Origin: Candidatus Eiseniibacteriota bacterium
Lineage (GTDB): Bacteria > Joyebacterota > Joyebacteria > Joyebacterales > Joyebacteraceae
Reading direction: 5' to 3'
DNA length: 5,197 bases
Assembly: GCA_030610515.1 (NCBI GenBank)
Contig: JAUWRQ010000122.1
Span: 1 to 5,197, forward strand
The notes beneath the pieces are model-generated. The model was not told the origin of the DNA. It saw only the letters and a list, made by a program, of their open reading frames with translations, and ran no database searches. The translations under genes were made by a program, and so were the position numbers. This document shows positions 1 through 5,197 of this stretch, in pieces. How positions within the stretch are numbered: position 1 is the stretch's first letter; each line of letters opens with the position of its first letter.

Positions 1-274
1 GGCAGGTGAACAGCAGGATGATCCCGCAAACGCAGGCGCGGGGCACTCGAGAAGACGCAAGAACTCTGGCTAGTGTTCCACAATCATGATTCCGTCTCAA
101 TGCCATCATGTGCCAACCCTATTCCCGCCCGCGCCCGAGGTCAAGTGGCGATATGTGGCATGGCTGGCGCAGAAGGACCCGCCGGGCGGCAGAAGAGCGC
201 GCTGTGCGGTGTCGTGGCCAGCATCGGCCGGACTCCACGTCTGGCGCTCTTGCGGATGGGCTGGGGAGAAGACT
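1..274. other. Intergenic stretch beyond the terminator, no gene recognised
   Basis: No frame on either strand here has a credible protein. The open frames run through the terminator and give Arg/Pro-rich translations with no recognisable motif. No tRNA-like T-arm or other known RNA signature is seen. One weak structure is an inverted repeat AAGAGCGC (193-200) and GCGCTCTT (244-251), enclosing a smaller CGTGG/CCACG pair (213-217, 235-239). A plus-strand frame open from the left edge ends at TAG 71-73 and could be the tail of a convergent gene, but 23 codons cannot establish that. Confidence 0.5.
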
Positions 275-304
275 GAGGGGTGCTCCCGTGAAAGAGCACC
301 CCTC
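275..304 (-). terminator. Hairpin terminator at the end of the operon
   Basis: A perfect 11-base inverted repeat (GAGGGGTGCTC and GAGCACCCCTC) encloses an 8-base loop and starts 35 bases beyond the thiolase stop. On the minus strand it is followed by AGTCTTCTCCCC, a pyrimidine-rich but weak T tract. On the plus strand the following TCTTCGTTCT is also T-rich, so it could act in both directions. Stem quality is high; the modest T tract leaves some doubt about efficiency. Confidence 0.8.
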
Positions 305-320
305 TCTTCGTTCTGCATGG

Positions 321-341
321 AGCGCGCGCGTGACGCGCGCT
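321..341 (-). repeat. GC hairpin over the thiolase stop codon
   Basis: AGCGCGCG and CGCGCGCT form an 8-base stem with a 5-base loop that includes part of the TAG stop at 340-342. It has no T tract, so it is more likely a 3'-end protecting structure or an accessory to the terminator that follows 16 bases later. Alternating GC runs like this can also occur by chance in GC-rich DNA. Confidence 0.45.
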
Positions 342-801
342 ACTGCACTCTCTTGAACACGCACGAGACGACCGTGCGGTCGTTGCCGCCCATCGAGATC
401 ATGAGGCCGTAGGGCCGCGCTGGGTCCAGCTCGATCTTCTGACCGTCGGGCTTGCCAGTGAACTGCATGACGATGTCCGCGGCCTGGCGCACGCCCGTCC
501 CGCCGGTGTAGTGGCCGTAGCCGACGAGTCCGCCCGACAGGTTCGTCGGGATGTCGCCGTCGGGCGCGGTTCTGCCCTCGCGCACGAAGTCGAACCCCTC
601 ACCGTATCCGCAGAATCCCGCTCCCTCCATCGAGAGGATCCCGCCGATCGTGAAGCAGTCGTGGACCTCGAGCATCCCGATGTCCTTCGTGGTCACGCCC
701 GCCATCTCCATCGCCTGCTTGACCGCCCGAGCGCTCGTCGTGAGCTTCGTCTGGTCCAGGGGATCCTGCGAGACGTCGGCGACAACCTGGCCGAAGCCCA
801 C
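340..801 (-). CDS. SCP2-type thiolase, C-terminal part after the in-frame TAG
   Basis: This is the remainder of the thiolase gene, in exactly the same frame as the N-terminal part. Homologous-looking sequence starts right after the amber, at 834 (LGVDKKDTVELVGFGQ). The first possible restart is the GTG at 801, 11 codons later. It has only a weak GAAGG about 14 bases upstream, so I doubt it is an authentic start. The part contains EVHDCFT (His at codon 309 of the full frame) and NLSGGLVGYGHYTGGTG (His at codon 359), the counterparts of the HDAF and GHP motifs of SCP2-type thiolases. It ends with MISMGGNDRTVVSCVFKR, a usual C-terminal strand. If the amber were a sense codon, the 415-residue product would be close to normal length (about 385-400) with all catalytic residues present. 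No other disruption is seen, so any decay is recent. The gene ends in TAG at 340-342, inside a GC hairpin and just before the terminator. Confidence 0.8.
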   Translation of the reverse strand: MGFGQVVADVSQDPLDQTKLTTSARAVKQAMEMAGVTTKDIGMLEVHDCFTIGGILSMEGAGFCGYGEGFDFVREGRTAPDGDIPTNLSGGLVGYGHYTGGTGVRQAADIVMQFTGKPDGQKIELDPARPYGLMISMGGNDRTVVSCVFKRVQ

Positions 802-834
802 CAGCTCGACCGTGTCCTTCTTGTCGACGCCGAG

Positions 835-837
835 CTA
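835..837 (-). other. In-frame amber (TAG) codon inside the thiolase gene
   Basis: The plus strand reads cta here, giving TAG on the coding strand between GAC (Asp) and CTC (Leu), at codon 251. Both flanks are in one frame and read as continuous thiolase. The likely ancestral codon is AAG, CAG or GAG, each one base away. It lies in a surface-like stretch between the two thiolase halves, away from catalytic residues. Nonsense mutation, base-calling error and readthrough all fit. See the findings for the case against global TAG reassignment. Confidence 0.9.
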
Positions 838-1587
838 GTCCAGTCCCTCCTCGGAGGCCAGTATGACAGCCGAGGCGCCGTCCGATACCTTCGAGCAGTC
901 GTAGAAGTTGATGTGCTCGCAGAACGTCTTCGGGTTCGGCGGTGTCATGCCGGCGGCGAAGAGATCCTCCGTCGAGTTGTGATGTTCCTGCGCCTTCGGA
1001 CACTCACGCGCGTTTAGCACGGCCCGCTCGTACCACCGCGCCATGGCCTCGCGCACCTTGTCGTATCCGTACTTCTCGTAGGCTGCGCCCGCTCTGTCCG
1101 AGAACTTCCCCGGGAAGAAGTACGCGTGCCCGTTCTTGCGCTGCCCCGCGTAGTACCCGGCTCCGCCCAGGATGTCGGCGCCGTAGACGGCCTTGACGGT
1201 GTTCTGGACCTCCACGCCTATCGCGAGAACGGTGTCGGCCATCTCCGCGAGGATCGACTTGGCGCCGGTCGAGATGGCCAGCCCGCCGGAGCCGCACGCG
1301 CCCTCAACGCGAATGAGGGGTTTGTACTCGAGCTTCGCGTCGACCATCGGCATCATCGCCGCGAGGTTGCCCTGTCTGTTGAAGCGCGCGGCCATGAAGT
1401 TCCCTATGACGCCCTCGTCAATGTTGTCCGCGTCGTTGATCTGCGCGAGCGCCCCCTGCCCCGCCTCCTTGATGTAGTGCTCAAGTCCCGGACGCGGCTT
1501 CTTCGGGTGGAACTCCTTGCGGCCGGTGCCAAGTGAGATGGTGTTGCTCCCCGCCGTGGCAAAGATGCGCCTTCTGAGTTTCTTCAT
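835..1587 (-). CDS. SCP2-type thiolase, N-terminal part up to an in-frame TAG
   Basis: This is the first 250 codons of a thiolase gene whose full frame spans 340-1587 (415 codons counting the amber). Thiolases cleave 3-oxoacyl-CoA with CoA to give acetyl- or propionyl-CoA, or run the condensation in reverse. The acyl-accepting cysteine is C98 in VEGACGSGG (94-102). DGASAVILAS near 235-245 marks the end of the N-terminal half in the sterol-carrier-protein-x-like and archaeal-type thiolases. ATG 1587 is well supported: AGGAGGG sits five bases upstream (1593-1599). The frame ends at TAG 835-837, immediately after SEEGLD, where relatives usually continue with a Lys-rich stretch and LGV. A protein ending here would lack both histidine motifs of the C-terminal half and should be inactive. 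Together with the upstream hydroxyacyl-CoA dehydrogenase it would complete a beta-oxidation-like pair. The family is clear, but whether this particular gene works is not. Confidence 0.85.
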   Translation of the reverse strand: MKKLRRRIFATAGSNTISLGTGRKEFHPKKPRPGLEHYIKEAGQGALAQINDADNIDEGVIGNFMAARFNRQGNLAAMMPMVDAKLEYKPLIRVEGACGSGGLAISTGAKSILAEMADTVLAIGVEVQNTVKAVYGADILGGAGYYAGQRKNGHAYFFPGKFSDRAGAAYEKYGYDKVREAMARWYERAVLNARECPKAQEHHNSTEDLFAAGMTPPNPKTFCEHINFYDCSKVSDGASAVILASEEGLD

Positions 1588-1592
1588 CTAGT

Positions 1593-1599
1593 CCCTCCT
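1593..1599 (-). promoter_or_regulatory. Strong ribosome binding site of the thiolase
   Basis: AGGAGGG on the coding strand, five bases before ATG 1587, fixes the thiolase start. It lies in the only true gap of the operon, the 49 bases between the hydroxyacyl-CoA dehydrogenase stop and the thiolase start. I see no -10/-35 promoter pair in that gap, so transcription probably comes from upstream. Confidence 0.85.
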
Positions 1600-1636
1600 A
1601 CGAAGTCGTGCTGCGCTGCCATCCACAGCCGCCATC

Positions 1637-2992
1637 CTACGCGGCCGCCACGAGTCCGGCGTATTCGTTGATGGGTCCGTACAGGTGATAGAACCCGTTC
1701 GTCATGACACCGTTCACGTCTTCTGGTGAGTTCGCGACGCCGTCCGAGACGAGCTTGTCGGCGATCTCCTTCGCTCGAACAAGATAGGTCCTGGCGAGCC
1801 CGGCTCCGAAGGCGTCTGAGGAAGCAACGTTCCCGAAGTACGTAGCGAGCTTCTGCTCCTTCTTCGGGTCCATGAGGAGCGCGCGCCACGCGGCGTTGCC
1901 CTCGGGCATCGCGCCCAGCTTCTCGTCGCTCTTGGCCGTCCAGTCGCCGTCCGCGAAGAGACGATAGCCGCCCTTCTCGAGGTCGTAGACGCCTGCCGGC
2001 CTTCCACCCTCGTACTTGAGGATGCCGTCCTTCTGGCTTCCGTTGGCGTACTGGCCGCCCATGACGCCGGCCTCGGCCATCCTGTCGAGGAGATCGTCCT
2101 CGAGCGTCTCACCCTCGATGTGTTCCGTCATGACCTGCATGATGAACCGGCACACGTCCACGCCCACGTAGTCGATGAGCTGGAAGATGCCCATCGGTCG
2201 GATGAGATAGTCCTGGCTCACACGGTTCATCGCGTAGACGGCGCCGGCCTCGCCGAGCTCGCCCGACAGGCGCGCGACCTCGCCCGTCGCGTGCAGGATG
2301 TCGCGCATGAAGTGGCCGTTTCCTATGAACCCGGCGATGTCGTTCGCGAGGAAGACTTTCTTGCGAAGTCTGCCGGCGAGTTCGGTTCCGAGCTCGACGA
2401 CTTCTGGAAGCGTCGACTTCGAGCTTATGAGCTCGAGGAGCTTCTGCACCGCCGGCGGGTTGTAGAAGTGATAGCCGATGATCCTGCCGCCCAGGCCCAC
2501 GCCCTCGTCGAGCACTGTGATGGGGATGGATGATGTGTTCGTCAGGTAGTAGGCGTCCGGACAAATGGCATCGAGCTTCTTGAGGACGTCGATCTTGATG
2601 TCCTTGTTCTCGATGATGGCCTCGAAGATGAGGCGCGACCCTGCCGTGCTCTCGAGCTTCGAGCTCGGCCTCACAACCGACATCGCCTCGTCGACGAACG
2701 CGGTGATGATGTCCGAGTTCTCCACGAGGTCCTCACGTCCCTTGTACGCCTCACGCAGGGCCACGATGCTCTTCTCCGCGATCTTGGTGATCTGAGGCCT
2801 GAGATACGAGACGAGCCCACACAGCGCCTCGTCGCTCACGTCGATCGCGTGAAGGGCATACGTACGGTCCTTGTTCTCGGGTTTGATCTTCTGCTTCGCC
2901 ATCTCCGCGGCGAGCAGGAGCGCGATCCCACTTCCCATCTTCCCGGCCGCCCCGAGCACGGCCACCTTCTCAAGTCTCGCGTCAAGGTCCAT
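1637..2992 (-). CDS. 3-hydroxyacyl-CoA dehydrogenase, long form (451 aa)
   Basis: The product should oxidise (S)-3-hydroxyacyl-CoA to 3-oxoacyl-CoA with NAD, the penultimate step of beta-oxidation. The N-terminal Rossmann domain has [11 protein letters not shown] (14-24), in place of the commoner GAGTMGxGIA. Catalytic residues by comparison with human HADH are Ser154 (NTSS, 152-155), His175 (GYHFYNP, 173-179), Glu187 (LLELI) and Asn225 (GFIGN). The first C-terminal domain begins near [13 protein letters not shown] (265-277), ending in a GxFY-like turn region around 310-340. A degenerate second copy of that domain, [13 protein letters not shown] ending in GPINEY, occupies about 400-445. At 451 residues it is far longer than the usual 280-300. 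It also carries an insert of about 13 residues between the first helix and second strand of the Rossmann fold. ATG 2992 has GGGAG six bases upstream. The gene ends in TAG and is followed by the thiolase for the next chemical step. Substrate chain length cannot be read from the sequence. Confidence 0.88.
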   Translation of the reverse strand: MDLDARLEKVAVLGAAGKMGSGIALLLAAEMAKQKIKPENKDRTYALHAIDVSDEALCGLVSYLRPQITKIAEKSIVALREAYKGREDLVENSDIITAFVDEAMSVVRPSSKLESTAGSRLIFEAIIENKDIKIDVLKKLDAICPDAYYLTNTSSIPITVLDEGVGLGGRIIGYHFYNPPAVQKLLELISSKSTLPEVVELGTELAGRLRKKVFLANDIAGFIGNGHFMRDILHATGEVARLSGELGEAGAVYAMNRVSQDYLIRPMGIFQLIDYVGVDVCRFIMQVMTEHIEGETLEDDLLDRMAEAGVMGGQYANGSQKDGILKYEGGRPAGVYDLEKGGYRLFADGDWTAKSDEKLGAMPEGNAAWRALLMDPKKEQKLATYFGNVASSDAFGAGLARTYLVRAKEIADKLVSDGVANSPEDVNGVMTNGFYHLYGPINEYAGLVAAA

Positions 2993-3608
2993 CCGTCACT
3001 CCCTTCCTCTCGACTTCTGTGACGTTCTCGTCGCTCTCGTGTTCGCTGACCTCATCGGGGTTCCAGCAGTGTCTGCAGCGCGCTTCGTACGCCCCCGATG
3101 CTCCCACCACGACGCGCTCACGGGATGGGATGATGCGCTGGGTCCTGTTCGCCGGCTTGCCGCATTTCATGCAGACCGCCAGTGTCTTCGTTATGTACTC
3201 GGCCACCGCAAGCAGCGTAGGCATCGGCTCGAACGGACGGCCGAGGTAGTCCTGGTCGAGGCCCGCGACGATGACGCGCACGCCCCTGCCCGCCAGCTCC
3301 TCGCACACGGTGGGGAGCCCGGAGCCTAAAAACTGGCCCTCGTCTATTCCCACGACTTGAACGTCGTCGCCGACGTAGTCCAGGATCTCACGAGCGTCGT
3401 CTATGCGTATCGACTCGACGCGACGGTCGTCGTGCGACACGATGTCCTCGTCGTCGTATCTGTCGTCTATTCTGGGCTTGAACGCGACGAGCCTCTGCTT
3501 CGCGATCTTCGCGCGCCTGAGCCTTCTGATGAGCTCCTCACTCTTCCCCGAGAACATGCTTCCGCAGATGACCTCTATCCAGCCTGAGTCGTCGTGTCTG
3601 TCAGTCAT
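2982..3608 (-). CDS. tdk: Thymidine kinase, type II (TK1-like)
   Basis: This 208-residue enzyme phosphorylates thymidine to dTMP with ATP in the pyrimidine salvage pathway. It shows the P-loop GSMFSGKS (16-23), the DEGQF motif with the probable catalytic Glu at 90, and the substrate lasso [12 protein letters not shown] (115-126). A structural zinc site is formed by two Cys pairs, C146/C149 (CMKC) and C178/C181 (CRHC). Length is close to the 190-205 usual for bacterial members. The C-terminal tail after the last Cys pair is acidic and not conserved. I start it at ATG 3608, which has GGAGGG four bases upstream. An upstream in-frame TTG at 3620 lies directly against that ribosome site and is less likely. 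The start overlaps the ligase stop by 8 bases (ATGACTGA), and the 3' end runs 11 bases into the next gene, so translation is probably coupled. Its link to the neighbouring catabolic genes seems positional only. Confidence 0.95.
   Translation of the reverse strand: MTDRHDDSGWIEVICGSMFSGKSEELIRRLRRAKIAKQRLVAFKPRIDDRYDDEDIVSHDDRRVESIRIDDAREILDYVGDDVQVVGIDEGQFLGSGLPTVCEELAGRGVRVIVAGLDQDYLGRPFEPMPTLLAVAEYITKTLAVCMKCGKPANRTQRIIPSRERVVVGASGAYEARCRHCWNPDEVSEHESDENVTEVERKGVTDGP
2999..3008 (-). promoter_or_regulatory. Ribosome binding site of the hydroxyacyl-CoA dehydrogenase
   Basis: The coding strand reads AGGAAGGGAG, six bases before ATG 2992. It lies wholly within the 3' end of the thymidine kinase gene, which continues 11 bases past this start, so ribosomes can load here independently or by coupling. 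Confidence 0.7.
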
Positions 3609-4551
3609 CCGTCCCTCCAAGAACCGTCACGTCACCGTGCCACACGTCGGTGGTTTCTCCCGCGTCGTCCTCGACGATGAGCGCTCCCGCAGGCGTAATG
3701 CCGACCGCGATGCCGGCGACCACGCGACTCCGCGCGGCGCTCCCGGCACCGTCCGCGCGTGCATCCGAGCCTGACGCAATCTCGATGTGCCTGCCCAGTA
3801 CAGTAGAGAGGCCGAGCCAGCGCTCCCGGAAGCTCGCGAACCCACCAGCCTCGAACAGCCGCCAGTCCTCGTCGAGGCCGTCCAGAACCGACCGGAGAAC
3901 ATCGAGCCGCGGGACCGTCCGTCCGAGGAGTATCCTGAGCGAAGTCGCCGTCTCCGTGAGGTCGGCCGGGAGATCGGAGGACTCGAGGTTCACGTTCAGT
4001 CCGATGCCCACCACCACTCGTTCGACCGCGCCCGCGGCGCCCTGGAGCGACTCCAGGAGTATCCCCCCCAGCTTGCGCGCCCCCGCGACCAAGTCGTTCG
4101 GCCACTTCACGCGGGCGTCGACTCCGTAGTCCCGCCGGAGCGCCGTCGCGACCGAGATCGCCGTCACGATCGAGAGCGGCGCCACATCGCGAACGGGCCG
4201 CCGCGGCATGAGGAGCACCGAGAGCCACAACCCCAAGCCGGGCGGCGAGAACCAGGAACGTCCCGCCCTCCCACGGCCCGCGGTCTGCTCGTCGGCGACG
4301 ACCACCGCACCCTCGGGCTCACCTTCCGCCGCGAGCGACCTCAAGATCGCGTTCGTTGAGTCGACGGTAGCTAAGTAGTGGACCCTGCTCCCCACGAGGG
4401 ACGCGCTGAGTCTCAAGTCGACCGGACCAGAGAGCACCTGCCCCGGCGCAAAGCCAAGGCCGGACGTAGCGGCGGTCCCGCGGCCAGAGCCGCCGTCCCC
4501 TGCACCGCGGCCGCTCAGCGAGTCGTTCGATGTACTCCCGGACGCCGCCAT
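3601..4551 (-). CDS. birA: Biotin--[acetyl-CoA-carboxylase] ligase (biotin-protein ligase), group I
   Basis: This 316-residue protein activates biotin with ATP to biotinyl-AMP and transfers it to the lysine of biotin carboxyl carrier domains, in the cytoplasm. Residues 1-31 are rich in Gly, Ser and Ala and probably disordered. The catalytic domain follows: DSTN (64-67), the biotinyl-AMP loop GRGRAGRSW (92-100), KWPND (149-153), KLGGILLE (160-167) and GIGLNVN (182-188). The last 40 or so residues look like the SH3-like C-terminal domain ([16 protein letters not shown], then GDVTVL). There is no helix-turn-helix, so it should act only as an enzyme, unlike E. coli BirA, which also represses biotin genes. 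The ATG at 4551 is chosen because it overlaps the upstream stop (TGATG) and has GGGAGGGG ten bases upstream. The frame also runs upstream to 4863, but that stretch is a shadow of the dehydrogenase. Its partner could be an acyl-CoA carboxylase encoded elsewhere. The family call is firm, the start moderately so. Confidence 0.93.
   Translation of the reverse strand: MAASGSTSNDSLSGRGAGDGGSGRGTAATSGLGFAPGQVLSGPVDLRLSASLVGSRVHYLATVDSTNAILRSLAAEGEPEGAVVVADEQTAGRGRAGRSWFSPPGLGLWLSVLLMPRRPVRDVAPLSIVTAISVATALRRDYGVDARVKWPNDLVAGARKLGGILLESLQGAAGAVERVVVGIGLNVNLESSDLPADLTETATSLRILLGRTVPRLDVLRSVLDGLDEDWRLFEAGGFASFRERWLGLSTVLGRHIEIASGSDARADGAGSAARSRVVAGIAVGITPAGALIVEDDAGETTDVWHGDVTVLGGTDD
3613..3618 (-). 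promoter_or_regulatory. Ribosome binding site deciding the thymidine kinase start
   Basis: GGAGGG, four bases before ATG 3608, lies inside the ligase coding end. It favours ATG 3608 over the upstream in-frame TTG at 3620, which directly abuts this motif and would leave it unused. Confidence 0.75.
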
Positions 4552-5197
4552 CAGCCGCGCGCCCCTCCCGGAAGAGCGCCGAGCTGGCGGATCCTCTTCT
4601 CGGCCAGAGCGTTCGCGGCCTCCGCCGTGCTCATCCCGCGCTCGCGGGCGAGGGTGAAGACTTTCGTCAAGGCCGTGTATACATCCTCGGCTCGCCGCAT
4701 CGCCCGATCGAACGAGAACCCCGCGATCTCCTCTGTCACTGCGATCAGGGCGCCCGCGTTGAACACGAAGTCGGGCGCGTAGAGGATCCCGCGCTCGGCG
4801 AGCATGGCGGCGTGACCCGGCTCCTTGAGCTGGTTGTTCGCCGGGCCCGCGACGATCCGACACTTAAGCCTCGGAATCGTATCGTCGTTCAGTACCTCGC
4901 CGACGGCGCAGGGACTCCACACGTTGCACTCGACATCGTAGAGAGCGTCGGGCTCGACGATCTCGACACCGAGCGACGACGCAGCTTGGTCGGCGGCCTC
5001 GGGGTTCGAGTCGGAGCCAACGACGGAGGCGCCCTCGGCGATGAGCTGCCGTGCGAACTCCGTCCCGCCTCGCCCGAGACCCTGCACGGCGACCGTGAGA
5101 CCGCGGAGCGCGGGCTCCATGCCGGCCTCCTCAAGACACGCCTTGAGGCCCGCGAGCGCACCGTGCGCCATGATGGGCGACGGGTCGCCGCACCCCC
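4551..5197 (-). CDS. Leu/Val/Phe-type amino acid dehydrogenase, 3' part only
   Basis: The product would catalyse NAD-dependent oxidative deamination of a branched-chain or aromatic amino acid to its 2-oxo acid in the cytoplasm. About 214 C-terminal residues are visible. The frame stays open to the right edge, and the family is about 360 residues, so roughly 150 N-terminal residues with the catalytic lysines lie outside. Seen at the edge is GDPSPIMAHG, the counterpart of the GNPSPVTAYG motif of leucine dehydrogenase. A Rossmann GLGRGG motif lies at 5064-5081, followed by an Asp in GSDSN, which favours NAD. Then come SPCAVGEVLNDDTIP, AGPANNQLKEP and YAPDFVFNAG, all typical of the Leu/Val/Phe dehydrogenase branch of the Glu dehydrogenase superfamily. 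The ATG at 5171 is internal, not the true start. The TGA stop overlaps the next gene's ATG by one base (TGATG). The usual NAGGVINV stretch reads NAGALIAV here, so the exact substrate is uncertain. The family call is firm. Confidence 0.9.
   Translation of the reverse strand, partial: GCGDPSPIMAHGALAGLKACLEEAGMEPALRGLTVAVQGLGRGGTEFARQLIAEGASVVGSDSNPEAADQAASSLGVEIVEPDALYDVECNVWSPCAVGEVLNDDTIPRLKCRIVAGPANNQLKEPGHAAMLAERGILYAPDFVFNAGALIAVTEEIAGFSFDRAMRRAEDVYTALTKVFTLARERGMSTAEAANALAEKRIRQLGALPGGARG
4562..4569 (-). promoter_or_regulatory. Ribosome binding site of the biotin-protein ligase
   Basis: GGGAGGGG lies ten bases before ATG 4551, within the last codons of the amino acid dehydrogenase. With the TGATG stop/start overlap it supports reinitiation at this ATG. 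Confidence 0.6.

Noticed and set aside
2..73. Plus-strand frame open from the left edge, ending at TAG 71-73, hydrophilic 23-codon tail
   Set aside because: It may be the end of a convergent gene, but it is too short and has no recognisable motif; another frame is also open over the same stretch.
73..412. Several overlapping short frames on both strands around the left region
   Set aside because: They cross the terminator hairpin, are Arg/Pro-rich, and lack ribosome sites or motifs.
799..801. GTG 801 as the start of an independent second protein
   Set aside because: The ribosome site is weak and poorly spaced, and homologous thiolase sequence begins before it, right after the TAG, so this is the second half of one gene.
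835..837. Pyrrolysine insertion site
   Set aside because: Known pyrrolysine sites are mainly in methylamine methyltransferases; this is a non-catalytic position in a thiolase, and no Pyl machinery is visible in the window.
511..1017. 168-codon plus-strand frame opposite the thiolase
   Set aside because: It is a shadow of the thiolase, whose conserved motifs lie on the minus strand. High-GC codon bias commonly opens such antisense frames. The same applies to the other long antisense frames over the dehydrogenase, kinase and ligase genes.
3609..3620. TTG 3620 as the thymidine kinase start
   Set aside because: It directly abuts the GGAGGG ribosome site. ATG 3608 has correct spacing from that site and overlaps the ligase stop in the usual way.
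4552..4863. Upstream extension of the biotin ligase frame (start at 4863)
   Set aside because: It lies entirely over the conserved C-terminal part of the amino acid dehydrogenase in another frame, and its translation is Arg/Gly-rich without ligase similarity.

Overview
This GC-rich bacterial window carries one tightly packed minus-strand operon of five genes, read right to left, which ends in a hairpin terminator near the left edge. In transcription order: the 3' part of a Leu/Val-type amino acid dehydrogenase (cut by the right edge), a biotin-protein ligase without a DNA-binding domain, a type II (TK1-like) thymidine kinase, an unusually long 3-hydroxyacyl-CoA dehydrogenase, and an SCP2-type thiolase. 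The first four genes are joined by overlaps of 1, 8 and 11 bases. A 49-base gap with a strong Shine-Dalgarno sequence precedes the thiolase. Positions 1-274, beyond the terminator, hold no gene I can support.

The genes other than thymidine kinase suggest catabolism of branched-chain amino acids and acyl-CoAs. The dehydrogenase would deaminate the amino acid to a 2-oxo acid, the hydroxyacyl-CoA dehydrogenase and thiolase would carry out the last two steps of a beta-oxidation-like route, and the ligase would biotinylate an acyl-CoA carboxylase encoded elsewhere. Thymidine kinase looks like a nucleotide-salvage passenger. The high GC content and this mix of genes fit an uncultivated or environmental bacterium, but I cannot assign a phylum from this window.

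The most notable feature is that the thiolase frame is interrupted by a single in-frame TAG at codon 251 (835-837). The same frame continues without any shift into the missing C-terminal half, which carries the second set of catalytic residues. TAG also serves as the final stop of both the hydroxyacyl-CoA dehydrogenase and this thiolase, so wholesale reassignment of TAG is unlikely. A recent nonsense mutation, a sequencing or assembly error, or local readthrough are the remaining explanations. I see no convincing undescribed system here, no mobile element, no CRISPR array, and no tRNA or rRNA gene.
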